This document shows, piece after piece, positions 52,961-64,000 of a stretch of 64,000 nucleotides of DNA. Made by a program: the position numbers and the translations under genes. Source of the stretch: Acanthochlamys bracteata. Its lineage: Eukaryota; Streptophyta; Magnoliopsida; Pandanales; Velloziaceae. Under the pieces are notes generated by a model. That model saw nothing but the letters and a program-made list of their open reading frames with translations, was not told where the DNA came from and made no database searches. The first letter of the stretch is position 1. Every line of letters starts with the position of its first letter. The DNA is taken from assembly GCA_019914995.1 (NCBI GenBank), contig CM034127.1, positions 7,130,001 to 7,194,000 on the forward strand, in the 5' to 3' direction.

Positions 52961-55014
52961 GCAGCTGTGTGTATGATAAGTCCTGCAGAAAGTTGTTAGG
53001 AAAGCAATTTTCGTAGCAACTAAGTTTAACTGAAAATCAAAACAACTCAGTGAAGACTACATAGTTCGGCAAAACTCTTTGCCTACATCCATGGATGCTC
53101 TATATCACAAGAGCTGAACTTCACTAAACTTTTAACAAGTTATAGTTATCAAGAGCAAAATGCTTCCCCAAGCACACTGGCTCTTATGGGTTTCGCTACA
53201 CAGACAACCCCATACAACTTTTTGGACACGCACGTCTCTCTAGCTGAAACAACTAACTTTGCTACAAAATTTATTAACTCCTACCAGCTTTTTGCAAAGC
53301 CTCTACTTCAAGTGCTCCAAGAACTTAACCTTTGACTTACAAAAATTAAAAACAACCCAAGTTAGACACATGATCTATCTCAAGCAACAAATGAACTCAA
53401 CCTGAGCAAGTGAGATGATGAAAAAGTATTGCAGGTAATGTTGTCTCTGTAGGCTTAGACAATATGTAGTGATGAGCAATGTATAGGCGTTTTTGGCTTC
53501 TCTCAATGAATACTAGAATATGTTTCCTTTTGTTTTTCTTTTTATTGTCTCACTATTTTTCTCTACTCAGCACACCTCTGTTTCATGGCATCTTCTATCT
53601 CTTATATCTTCTCTTTCTTATAGATCTTGCAACTTAAAGCCATTTGGAATCTTCCCGTTGGTGCGTACTCGTTTGCTACAGTGTGAGTGTTCTTTCACGT
53701 TCTGTTCTTTGGTGCTCCCAAGGCTAAGGAGATGACTTCTTCGTGAAATGTCAAGTGGATCTTTAGATAGGCCATCTTTTTTCATTTAATTCATCTCAGC
53801 TGAACTGTAATTTGAATTTCTTGCAACATTGAAATGTAGGGCTTCGCTAAATTTAAATTTTCCTTTGGTTAGTGCATTCTGTTGCCCGACTTGCAAAATT
53901 TTCTTTCTTGAGTGTCCCATAGTGATTTAGACTGGATTATTAGTGAGACACTAGATCGGATTTAGGTTTCACTCTAAGATTGTTGATCGGCTTGATGTTT
54001 GTTTCCGCTGGCTTGTGATGCTCCACTGAAGTTTGGGTCTGCGTGGTCATTTATCAACCTCCATAATTGAACTTGTTCTTCAATGTTGTGGTGCCTCAAT
54101 GTAACTCAATCTTGTGATGCAATATTGTAATAAAATAGTGGATTACTTGTATGCTATATCCTTATAATTGAATCTATGATTTCTGCTCAAAGAAAATTTG
54201 AAATCCGAAAGTTAAAAGCATTTCTGCATTGTAATTTTTGTAATTCTCTTGTTGTGACTCTTCGTGGTTCTTAATGTGAGTTTGTAGAGAGTGTGTTCCT
54301 CAATGACACTTCAAAATGAGTTTCAAGTATATGATAAATTTTTGATCAAACCGCATCTGAAAATTTACTTCCACCAATGTCTAAATTTTGCATCTCACTA
54401 TTTTCTAAATTTTCTTATCTTGTGTAGATGTCGATTTCTTAGGTCTTAGGGTAAATGCTGTTGAGTGCATGATCCCTTAACTCTAATGAAAAGTTTGGAG
54501 CAAAAAATGGAACCAATAACGTGCTTGAATCTATCTTTGAGAAGTGTATGCTGATCATGATGGCTCGGGTTAGCTGTTTGATCCATGCTGCACAGTGAGA
54601 CAACAATTAGGTAGCTGGTTGTTAGGTGGATGAAGTTTGTGGTCCTCTGTCTATCTTCTGTTTTCTTGCTACTGTTCGTGCATCTATTAAGGAATTCTAG
54701 ATATAGGTAGCAAGCATGTAACTAGGTGTTAGGTGGCTGAAGTTTGTAGTCCTGTCTGTTTGTGCTCTATTCTTTGGCTATTATTTATGCGCCTCTAACG
54801 GCCTATATATAGGTAGTAAGCAAGTAACTGGCTGTTAGGTGGCTATCTGTAGATGAAGAATCTCCTTATGCTATAGCTTGCTTGTCTGATAGGTGAAGGA
54901 TAAATCTTGTTTCTAAAATCCTACAGAATTTGATTCAAATCATTAGTTCTCCTAATTCATAAACTATAATTATTAATCATTATTATCATCAAAATCAATT
55001 TCGGGATTCCAACA
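52961..55014 (-). repeat. LTR of element 3 (5' LTR), left end missing
   Basis: It matches 40183-42358 from GCTGTGTGTATGATAAGTCC onward and ends GGGATTCCAACA at 55014, next to TTCTA. About 100 bp of its left end and the primer site are absent, replaced by the composite insertion. Confidence 0.85.
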
Positions 55015-55019
55015 TTCTA

Positions 55020-55551
55020 TTCATGGTTTCATGTTAGAGCGACTTTGCTTTCTGATTCAAACTTTAAGTTTTTTACAATTTGAGTTGTTTAAGGCTTAGG
55101 CTAAATTGAATCTTGTAGCTTGAATTAGTGTAGCGCTGATCGTGTCTTCGTTTTGGACGTCACAATCACACATTCATCTTGAATGTATGAAAGAAAGTTA
55201 GAATAGAAAAGAACGCTATGGAAATACTAAAAAACATGGCTACAAATGTAAATGAAGTAGTACTAGTTATAGTCTATTTTGTGAAAGAAAGTGTGAAGAA
55301 GAACAAATGTAAAACAACAATAGGGAATAATCCTTTGTTGACAAATTGAATGGCTATATGAATAAGATTAGCCAATACTGGGGAATAAAGTAATTAACTA
55401 ATAATTATATTTTATTCATACATTTTCAAGGCTTTTTGTTATAAGTGAGTTTGTGAAACTCACTCAGGCCTTGTTTCTTCCACCTTGGGTTGATCATGCA
55501 TGCATTTTTTGCTTTCCCGTTAATAATTTAATGTATAGGTTTACGACATAG
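55020..55551. other. Original flanking DNA between elements 3 and 4
   Basis: No gene was seen. It is the continuation of the host sequence left of 40178 and the target of the insertion at 55557. GAGTT at 55552-55556 is that insertion's duplication. Confidence 0.6.
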
Positions 55552-55556
55552 GAGTT

Positions 55557-57621
55557 TGTTAAGTTTTTCTGTAAGATTAACTCAAAAGGAGAGGGGTGAA
55601 TTGAGTTAGTCAATAAAAATTTTCGTCAAGCTTAGTTATCCTACTGGTAGCAGGCTTACAGCCGGCTGTGTCAAATCTGTAACCTGCAGACAGAGAGAGT
55701 TAGAGTGTTTACTGACATATGTAAAAAGGACAGTACTCAGGAAATTTAACGTGGTTCGGCAAAACCCCTTTGCCTACATCCACGGTCGCTTTATCACCAG
55801 AGCCAAAGCTTCACTAAACCTTTAATAAGCTACAAATACACCAAGAGCAAAGTGCTTCACCAAGCACACTTACTCTTATCGGGTTTCTTCACCAAGACAA
55901 CCTCTAACAGCCTACTGGACATACCTGTCCCTCTGGCTGATTTGCTAGCTCTATTACAAGGTCTAAGAACTTTCACCAAGCTCCACCTGAGCTTCCTTTT
56001 CCGGTGCCCGCAGCACCACCTTCACAAGGTCAGTAAAATGTTACAAGAAAAATAAACAAAAATTGAGCACAGGATCTATCTCATGAAGGTTGTGTTCATG
56101 AAGTATTTCAAATGAGATGATCAAAGAGATTGCTAAGAGAGATTTCTTCAGTGTGATCAGCAGCAAATTTTTAATTGCTTGAGTAGAGTTGAGTTTTTGT
56201 ATGTCTAAGTTTTGCTTGTGTTCTCTCTGCACTTTCTTTGTTGCTGTGACTCCCTTCTTATAGTGTTTCTTCTCTGTGCAATAATCATTGAAGAACGTTG
56301 CTGTTGGCGCTCCTTTTCATTGGTGGTTCTTCACGTCAGAGAGGGAGTAGTTTTGTCCAGCGGTTAATCAACCGCTTCTTTGATCTCCTTCTGCTGTCTT
56401 TGTGCAATGTCTCTATGGCATTAAATGCATTTTAGAAATTTGAATTTGCCGCCAGCGGTTAAGAGCTTAATATAGCTAAGCTTTTGTCTGAAAATAGATG
56501 AGCTGATTTGGCTTGTCCATATTTAATGCATTGCTGGTTGACTGCTTGATTTGATTAGAGATCTTAATTTGTATGATGTGCTTTCCTTCCTTGATTATAG
56601 AGCTTTCCCTTTCTGTGAAAAAGGAAGATGATTTTTGCTCGTTGTAGATCTTCTATTTGAATTGCTCCAGTGCGTTGTGAGTCCAGAAGATTTTCTACCG
56701 AGTTCAGTGGGTTTTCATTGCCATCTATCAATCTCTATACTTGAACTTATTTTTCAACAATGTGGTGGCTCAATATAGCTCAGTTCTGTGATAGTAACAA
56801 GATAGTAGATTTGTCGAATGATATCACCTTATAATTAAATTCGTGATTTCTTCTGAAGGAAAATCGAAATCTGCATGTTGAAGCATTTCTGCATTATCAG
56901 CAAGACATGATTCCGATTATACTTTGCACTACGTTCTTTGTCTTCTTTTGTTGTGATTTTTCATGATTCTTGATATGAACTTGTAGCTGATATGTTCTTC
57001 AGTAAGTTTTCAAAGATTTTGCTTCAAATGGATGACAAATTCTTGATTGAATTACATCTGAAAAGTTGTTCCATTAATGTCTGATTCTGCTCTCTATTTA
57101 CTGAATTTTCATCTATCATTCCACGATTTTTCCAAGTTTATATTGATCATCATTTGATGTGTTATTCGGTCAATCTTATAATGTGCATGTTGGCCTGTCT
57201 CTGATGAAAAGTTGAAGTTCAAATGGAATCGGCATCATGCTTGAAATTATTTCTGAAGAGTGAATGATTATCCAAATGAGAGCGAAGTAAGTAGTCGCTA
57301 TTGAGTCCTCTCGTTTTCTGTTCATATCTCATTGGCGATATACTGCTTTTTCTCGCTCTTCTCATTCGCGATTTTTGTTTATCCATGTAGCAAACAATTA
57401 GACAATTTGTTGTTTGGTGTTGAGGGATTCATTGCTCGTATGGTATAAAAGAAATCTTATACAATCAGTAGCTAAGAAGCTAGCTTGTTGTCTGCTGAAT
57501 GTGGGATAGACCTATTTCATGAATTTCTGCAGAACTTGATTCCAATCATTAGTTCACCATAATCCATAAACTATAATTCTTAATCATTGTTATCATCAAA
57601 ATCAATTTTGGAGTTCCAACA
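55557..57621 (-). repeat. Complete LTR of element 4, 2065 bp
   Basis: Left end TGTTAAGTTTTTCTGTAAGA; right end TTTTGGAGTTCCAACA. On the minus strand a CACTATAAGAAGGGAG motif (TATAAG at 56257-56262) is the likely LTR TATA box. It is the same family as the other LTRs here. Confidence 0.88.
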
Positions 57622-57949
57622 ATCTCCCCCTTTTTGATGATGACAAAACAATTAAGATTATTGGTTTATGATTCTAATTAAGCACAATGTAATAACTCCC
57701 CCTCAATGAAATACTCATTTGAAATTGTAAACATAATAAATCACCTGAGCTGCGCGTAATAATTCTTCTATTTCTCCCCCTTTTTGTCATCACAAAAAGG
57801 TTGGAAGGAAGGTATCCACTAAAATTTTCATTAAAACTTAACAAATTTTCCTTATGATTTTGCATTGAAGCTTACCACTAAAATGGTATTACCTGTACTT
57901 GGCTGACGTATGATAATTAGGAGTCGCTTCTTAGTGTTTTATTCAGACC
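57622..57949 (-). other. Residual interior of element 4 with repeated polypurine tracts
   Basis: Read on the minus strand, AAAAAGGGGGAGAT lies directly before the LTR at 57621. GGGGGAGTTATTAC lies near 57700 and AAAAAGGGGGAGAAATAG near 57775. Several GGGGGAG tracts with TTTTGTCATCATC-type sequence are a published hallmark of Sireviruses and support the lineage call. Confidence 0.8.
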
Positions 57950-58260
57950 AGCCTTTTATTCATACTCTATTTTTCTGCTCTTTTCTATTCGCGATTTTCT
58001 GTTTGCGATTTTCTGTTTATCCATGTAGCAGCAATTAGACAGCTGGCTGTTTGGTGGCTAAGGGATTCTCTATTCTGTATGGTATAAAAGAAATCTTATA
58101 CAATCAGTAGCTAAGAAGCTGGCTTGTTGTCTGCTGAATGTGGAATAGACCTGTTTCATGAATTTCTGCAGAACTTGATTCCAATCATTAGTTCACCCTA
58201 ATCCATAAACTATAATTCTTAATTATTATTATCATCAAAATCAATTTTGGAGTTCCAACA
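57950..58260 (-). repeat. 5' LTR remnant of element 4
   Basis: About 310 bp matching the right end of 55557-57621, ending GGAGTTCCAACA at 58260 beside GAGTT. It joins internal sequence at about 57950, marking the deletion point. Confidence 0.8.
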
Positions 58261-58265
58261 GAGTT

Positions 58266-59443
58266 GATAGATGGCATAGACCAAATCAATGTATGGTTGG
58301 TTTTAAACATGTGTGCGGTTTGGCTCTCGACACACTTATGGCATTTCGTATTTGCTTAAGCTATTATTATATATTGTTGATTTTTCTTTCGTATGGTTTC
58401 TTATATTTTGAATACTTATTAGTGGGAGACCATTTGTTTTTCTATATATTATTATGTGGACAAATGGCACTTGTGAATATTTATCAATATATAGGTGTGT
58501 AGCTTTATTTATGAATTTTTTAGCTTTAGTGAAAACATCAACAACGTTCTCTTTCTTGTTCTCTCCTCCATCTTTAACACCAGAACAAATATCAGACCAA
58601 ATACAAATAAGTTCTCCTCTAGTTTTCTAATGATTTGATTGCTCTACTTAGCTATATATGTTGCAACTAAGTCAGTTTTTATCTAAAACTGATTAGTAAG
58701 ATAGTCAAAGGTTTCTTTTTTTAAAGTTTGACAGATTTGTGGAACTAGCAACAAAGATAGTCAACTTTTTTCAATGTTATAAGCGAGGGTTTCTCCCTCT
58801 TATTATAATCTGGCCACCTCCTTAACAGACAATAGGAATTGGTTTTAATTAGATGGAGAGAGAATGCTTCTCCAAAAGGTTCTTCTAAAAATTTATGAAA
58901 TGTTTTCATCTTTCAAATATTTTTTGCACGTAAATTTAGACTTTCTAAATATCTCATATGTATATTTATCATTTTATTTTTATAGTACCTACATTACCTT
59001 AAAATAATCTTACTTAATCCAAAACAAAAAAAGTGAGAGAGATGCCAAAACAAGCAAAACATGATATTTTTTTCACTCACCTATTCGACAATGTGATCAT
59101 TGTGATTGTGCAAGGTTGTTGAAGAATCCTTCGATCTTTATCTGGGATTGTCACAAGTCGAGCTCGTACTACCAACTTGTCTTGCTATCGTGCTGATTCT
59201 TACATTTCACCAAATACTTTGTGCAACTTGAATGAGTATAATATGTAATGAATAAAAAAGGAAAAGAAAACAATCAACTTAAAGTGCAAAATTAAAGACT
59301 TACAAAAAACTAGAATAGAAAGCCAGAAAATAACTTCCAATTGAAAGTAAAAGCTGGAGAATAATTTTGTTATGTTCCTCCTTAGTTTAATTGTATCATT
59401 GTAAGTACAACTAGTAGAATCCATAATGGTTTCTAAAACCTAT
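58266..59443. other. Intergenic, nothing recognised
   Basis: AT-rich. The open frame at 58293-58502 is hydrophobic, short and without family resemblance. It may include the outer flank of the gypsy LTR to its right. Confidence 0.5.
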
Positions 59444-59676
59444 TGTAGCAAGAGTTATTGAACCCATAAGGAGTTCTGACCTCCTACAACTCTTTATTAA
59501 AATAAAAATCTTTCTGCTGGCACAATCTGTCTAAGGTATACTCTAATGCAAGCACTTAGTGATTTTACTACATGCATACTAATAGAGCCTATTAACCAAT
59601 GTAAGTGTTGCAATCCTTTGAAGCTCTCTTCTAGCGATGTGGCTGACCCTCCAGAAACTCTAGCTCATTCCTAACA
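59444..59676 (-). repeat. Probable LTR of the gypsy element
   Basis: On the minus strand a GGGCGGGGA polypurine tract (59677-59688) is followed by TGTTAGGAATGAGC at 59676. AATAAA occurs near 59492-59500. A possible end GCTACA lies at 59444. The inner edge is well supported; the outer one is a guess. Confidence 0.45.
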
Positions 59677-59689
59677 TTCCCCGCCCTAG

Positions 59690-60960
59690 GAAGACAAGAC
59701 TCGTACTCGGTCTAGTGGGTAGTAACTACTGTTGATTATCCATAGTTTCAGTACAATCATCGTCTCGAATTTCAGGTAAATGTGTTGCTACTTTCGGTGG
59801 GTTATAGCGCCCCATCTTTAAGCTGTGAAACGTGAAAAACAGGATGAATTCTAGACTCGGAAGATAAAGTCGAATCTGTATGTAATCTTTCCAATACGAC
59901 TAACAATCTGAAAAGACCCAAACTATCTATACCGTAGCTTATGGAAATGATGATCTAGCATGAAGGATTGTCTATATGGTTGCAACTTCATAAAGACACA
60001 ATCCTCTATGTCGTACTCCTTCTAACTTCGATGCCCATCGGCTTGTTGCTTCTAATGCGGTATTGAGCTCTAGTTAGATGGAGTCTCTAGTAATGCAGAA
60101 TGTCATCACTATTCGTAGTTGGACACCCAGCTCATCACATATACTTGGCCCTGAGGCAACTACAGCTAGTGTAGTGATGGACTCCCATAGATAACTTCAA
60201 ATAGAGTAGTACGTGAGGCAATATGGACACTAGTGTTATACAAATACTCTGAAGCCACTACATGCTCTTCATTGCTCTCCAACAAACACCATAAATATGT
60301 TTCTAGGCACCTATTAACAACCTCAGATTGCCCGTCTATTTAAGGGTGATACGGGGTGCTCATAAGAAGAGATGTCCTTTGGAGCCGATGGAGTTTTTAC
60401 CAGAAAAGAACTCAAAAGGACAGAGCCACAATCAAAAACTATGGATGATGGCACTCTGTGCAGGCGAACCACTTCTCTTACAAAGATCGTAGCTACAGCT
60501 TTAGCGGTATAGGAATGTTATAAAGGAATAAAGTGGGCATACTTTGACAAGCGATCAACAACAACCAATATAACATCCTTGCCATCTGAGCCTGGTGACC
60601 ATTTTACAAAGTCCACCGAAATATCAATTGACACCGTAGAGGGGATAGACGGTTGTTGAAGTAACCCTGCTGGTCAGAGGGCGCTAGTTTTAGCTCTTGC
60701 ACAAATATAGAACAAGCTATGACGTAGGTCTCAACATCCTTTGATATCCCAAGCAAGAAGAATTGCTAAGTTAAGTGCTTGTAAGTTCAAAACTGCCAGT
60801 CATGACCACCTTTGGCTAAATTGTAGGCTTCAAAGAGCAACTATTTGCGCAGAGATGGACTGTCAGGAACTCATATGCGGCCATGTTGTATCTGGATCCC
60901 ATTAACAATAGATAGATCAGGGCGGTTTTCTTCTCTGCCAGCTTGTAGTAGGACAGTCAT
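59690..60960 (-). pseudogene. Ty3/gypsy integrase (and linker)
   Basis: Minus-strand 60540-60660 reads [11 protein letters not shown] then [18 protein letters not shown], the catalytic core with its first two-strand motif. 60190-60370 reads STPYHP, DGQSEVVNRCLETYLW and EYLYNTSVH, which includes the region of the catalytic Glu. A Gln codon in PYHPQTDGQ has become a stop. The 59690-59900 part shows only a decayed linker (LPEIRDDD). Confidence 0.75.
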
Positions 60961-61049
60961 ACTAGGGTCTTCCTCTTGAGCTTTCTTCAAATCCAAGGTA
61001 GTAATTGCAGTTAGTGTGGCTTCAGGTCGCCAAGAAAGAGCATCCGCAA

Positions 61050-62160
61050 TGGTATTTAGTATCCTTGCACGATATTCAATTGTGTAATCATATCAAAGAA
61101 GTCTAACTAACCACTTTTGTTGATCTAAAAAGGAAAGCGTTGTTCTAAGAGTTCAGGCTCATGCGGTCCGTCTTGACAATGAATTGTCGGCCTAAGAGAT
61201 AAGGCATGGATAAGTGCTATCGACTCCTTTCGTATGTTCATTTTGCTAGAATCGTGGTTGACAGTACCTTACTGTAAAATGCAAAAGGCTTGCTATCCTG
61301 CGACAGTACCCCATCATCCTCTCCCGGAAGTCTCGATTGTGAAAGGTTTGAAGAAATCTGGAACAGCAAAAACAGGTGTAGTAGTCATAGCCACCTTTAG
61401 GCGATGGAAAGCTTCTGCTTCTTCATGGCTCCAAACGAATGCATTCTTTTTTAAGAGATTCGTTAGATTAGCTGTTGAGCGATGGTAGTACCCTGAGCCC
61501 AAAAAATCCACACAACTTCATCACTATCGTTGGTGTTGGCCACTCTTGTATTGCACTAATTTTAGAGGGGTTAAGCCGCAATGCCCTCTGCTGAAATAAT
61601 ATGGCCTAAATACACTACTTGTTGGTAACCGAACTTGCGTTTGGATTGATATGCATAGAACTGTTCTTCCTGCAAAATAGAGAAAGACAAGAGCGAGGTA
61701 CCGAAGATGGCCCTCCCAGTTGGAACTATAAAGTATGTCATCATAGAAGACTAACATCAACTTGCAAAGATAGGTAAGAATATATCGTTGTATTAGTCAA
61801 TTCTCTTTGATACAGATTTGATGGTATCCTGATTTCTAATCCAGTTTGGAGAAGTAACAAGCCCCATGAAGCTCGTCAAACAATTCATCAATTACTGGGA
61901 TGGGATACTTATCCTTTACGGTAATATCGTTTAAAGCTCGATAATCTATACAAAACCGTCATGTGCCATCCTTCTTCTTTACTAACAGCACTTGAGATGA
62001 AAATGCAGAATAACTGAGCTTTATAATTCCCTAAGATAGCATCTCTGCAACGGTGTGTTCAATTTCTGCCTTCTGGTTCTACGGGTAAAGATGTGGTCGA
62101 ATATTTGCGGGAATGGCACCTGGTAATAAGGCAATCCTGTGATCTTGACATCACTTTAGG
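61050..62160 (-). pseudogene. Ty3/gypsy reverse transcriptase and RNase H
   Basis: Minus-strand near 61900-62010 encodes [17 protein letters not shown] and [20 protein letters not shown]. 61524-61760 has MLVFYDDIL (active-site YDD) and SNWEGHL. 61314-61511 has GYYHRSTANLTNLLKKNAF, EEAEAFHRLKVAMTTTPVFA and FKPFTIET, leading into RNase H. Parts lie in different frames, so it cannot be translated through. Confidence 0.8.
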
Positions 62161-62499
62161 GGAAGCCCTGGGATAGGCCTGAATACGACACCATCTACTC
62201 TATCATTGTTCAACAGCTATTGCACCTCGCCTTTTTGCTCCTCCTAGCCGTCTATTGCTATTATCCGTAGAGGGAATGAGGTAGATTTTGGAGAGAGAAT
62301 AGTGAGTTGTGACACCCCTCCTTTCCGTATTCCCTTTAGTATAAAATCTTGGCCTTGTAATGAAAAACTTCATGTAAGAACGTTTCCAGTCAATCACTAC
62401 CTCTCCTAAGCTTTGGAGCCATTGTATGCAGTATGCCTAAGACCACATCTATGCCACCTAATGGGAAGATGTCTGTATCAACATTGAGTTTTGTTCCCT

Positions 62500-62680
62500 A
62501 AACTTTCAGTATATATGTGGGCAAATTACTTTAATAGAAATTGGCCTTCCATTGGCCAACTCCACCTTGAGCAGTTTGATTGGTCTTGATGCCAAATGTA
62601 GATGCCTTGGAAGTCTATCGGCAATAAAATTATGTGTACAACCGGAGTTGATCAATACAAATACGCCTTATTTCTTATCT
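62500..62680 (-). pseudogene. Ty3/gypsy aspartic protease with Asp to Asn change
   Basis: Reads FVLINSGCTHNFIADRLP, where active elements have LIDSG. The catalytic Asp codon is AAC (62647-62649), so the enzyme would be inactive even without the nearby stops. VELANGRPISIKV follows. Confidence 0.75.
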
Positions 62681-63950
62681 TTTCAACCACGCGTAAAATT
62701 TGAGGTTCTACAAGGCCATGCATAGCACTTAGGATAAAGTCTCCTATCTTTGCTATGGTTTTAGCATAGTCCATAATGATCAATTCATCCTCTTCTTCTA
62801 GGTCTAAAATTGAAATTGAGTATAACCTGGTGGTGCACTTATGTCCACGCTCATACTTATCATCACAATAAAAGCAAAGCCCTTTTACTCTTCTATTATT
62901 TATCTCAACTACAGATAGACCAGAGGAGCGTGTTGTTGTATCTTGCTTGGGAGCTGGGATGGACACTGTGGAGGCATATAGAGGAATGGAGGGAATAGTT
63001 GTCATTGTTGGATGATAGCGCCCAAGATAGTGTGCATATGTCTACTGCAAGTTAGTGGGCTGCATTGCCATAACATTGAACGCAATTGATATTGTCAGTC
63101 CACCACAAAAAAGACCCACCAAGTCATTTTTAGTGGGTTCGACAATCGGATGCGTAAGTTTTCAAAAGCTGCTTGGTATTCAGCCACTGTCCTCTTTTGT
63201 GTGAGTTATTTCAATGCGAAGCTTAGGGTTCAAAGGCAGTTGGCCTGAATCTGGTCTGTAGTGCCATAATGAATTCATCCCAAGTATGTTGTGGTTTGTC
63301 CCGATATCACCTATTAGCTTCCCCCTGCAGGTGCATGGCAGCTATGTGCACTCGCTCAAGAGATGGTATGCGATAATACTTGAAGTATTTTCTAACGCGT
63401 GCACCCATTCCTACGATTCCTTCCCTTCAAAGTTAGGAAATATATACCTTTCTCGATTGGGGTCCATATGTTGCTCTCCTAGGTTCACGACAGTGTATGG
63501 AACTATTGGTTGTTGGATACTAGCCTGTTGAGTGGTTGCGGAGTTGTAATGGCTGTGCAAAGTCTAGTAAGGTTTGTAAGTGCGACTACTTGAGTAGTTT
63601 GCGAGGTACTCTCCTTATGGAAGGAGGGCATCTGGACAAGAGGGTTGCTGGTATTAGATGCTCTCCATTGTAAGTTAAAAGGCAGCATGCTTGGAGTTGT
63701 TGCTGTAGAGGTAGAGCTATGGTAATAGTTAACGTGGTGGCATAAGTGGTTGGTAGGACTATGGTATTGTAATGTAGAGTGGATACTGTAGTTGGGCTAA
63801 TGGAGATTTAGGGGGTGGAAACAATTGCTTGGCTGAACTGAAATGTCTCGCTTCTCTGCCATAGTTGTCGCGCTTCCAACAAGAATTGTTGTCCGTCTGT
63901 TTGGTTCTTATCAAGTGTGTACTCAAATCTACCATATGTGCTTCAATACT
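62652..63950 (-). pseudogene. Ty3/gypsy gag with zinc knuckle
   Basis: The 62652-63005 frame has RVKGLCFYCDDKYERGHKC, the variant zinc knuckle of plant chromovirus gag, then an acidic LDLEEEDELI stretch before protease. Upstream, minus-strand 63310-63420 reads RKYFKYYRIPSLERVHIAAM and HLQGEA, the gag core motif. 63503-63688 contains LPFNLQWRASNTSN in another frame. Broken by shifts. Confidence 0.7.
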
Positions 63951-64000
63951 GCTGAGTTACTCTCTCAACGATGCCCCTCTTTGCAGCGGTGAATCGGTAC

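Larger units (their letters stand above)
40183..55014 (-). mobile_element. Non-autonomous Sirevirus relative with nested insertions (element 3)
   Basis: The outer edges are TGTTAGATAAACC at 40183 and GGGATTCCAACA ending at 55014, flanked by TTCTA at 40178-40182 and 55015-55019. This perfect 5-bp duplication ties the two LTRs into one insertion. Interior, minus strand: gag 46260-48450, protease/integrase remnant 45290-45940, noncoding 42359-45290. No reverse transcriptase or RNase H of its own. It is interrupted by a hAT at 47681-48162 and a composite insertion at 48472-52952 that removed the primer site and the adjoining LTR end. Confidence 0.85.
55557..58260 (-). mobile_element. Internally deleted Sirevirus insertion (element 4), 2704 bp
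   Basis: Flanked by GAGTT at 55552-55556 and 58261-58265. In minus-strand order it has a 5' LTR remnant (57950-58260), a 328-bp interior ending in the polypurine tract, and a full 3' LTR (55557-57621). Most of the 5' LTR and nearly all internal sequence are deleted. The shared LTR parts differ at only a few sites in about 190 compared bases, so it is the youngest copy here. Confidence 0.88.
59444..64000 (-). mobile_element. Degraded Ty3/gypsy chromovirus, continues past window end
   Basis: Minus-strand order gag, protease, reverse transcriptase, RNase H, integrase, then LTR is that of Ty3/gypsy. Motif wording ([24 protein letters not shown]) fits plant chromoviruses, but I could not confirm a chromodomain. 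Stops and shifts occur in all parts. The gag-proximal LTR lies beyond 64000. Confidence 0.8.

Noticed and set aside
58293..58502. Hydrophobic 69-codon frame
   Set aside because: No homology seen, no start context, flanked by TEs; likely chance.

Overview
This window is nuclear DNA of a flowering plant: AT-rich, gene-poor and built mostly of nested, decayed transposable elements around one clear host gene. That gene is a four-exon, plastid-targeted adenylosuccinate synthetase on the minus strand (30948-36613). I cannot fix the species. The plant assignment rests on the transit peptide, plant-type retroelement lineages and an endogenous caulimovirid fragment.

Layout, left to right. 1-1682: a minus-strand long terminal repeat (LTR) of Ty3/gypsy Tekay/Del type, cut by the window edge. 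2951-3905: a broken Sirevirus gag on the plus strand. About 8.1-15.8 kb: a degraded Sirevirus (Ty1/copia) on the minus strand, with LTR fragment, gag, protease, integrase, reverse transcriptase, RNase H and an extra downstream frame of the plant-transposon (Transposase_32-like) type. A hAT element with a perfect 8-bp target duplication splits its reverse transcriptase from its RNase H. 18.3-27.2 kb: a second Sirevirus relative keeping gag and a protease/integrase remnant but no reverse transcriptase. 28.5-29.5 kb: one complete and one partial copy of the same hAT family. 30.9-36.6 kb: the host gene. 36.9-38.9 kb: a truncated LTR just upstream of the gene, in the same orientation.

40183-55014 is a third Sirevirus relative. 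Its outer ends carry matching TTCTA duplications, although a second hAT family and a 4.5-kb composite insertion interrupt it. The composite (48472-52952) has imperfect terminal inverted repeats. It holds a GC-rich leader-like block, an endogenous pararetrovirus fragment (protease, reverse transcriptase, promoter-like region, tRNA primer site) and a long inverted repeat. 55557-58260 is a fourth, younger copy with a perfect GAGTT duplication and most of its interior lost. From 59444 to the window end lies a Ty3/gypsy chromovirus on the minus strand.

The most interesting points are two. The second and third Sirevirus copies share the same internal deletion, so they look like a propagated non-autonomous subfamily. 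The pararetrovirus fragment abuts a roughly 300-bp-arm inverted repeat that could give double-stranded RNA. I found no RNA genes, CRISPR arrays or second intact host gene. All family calls come from reading translated motifs by eye; no database search was possible.
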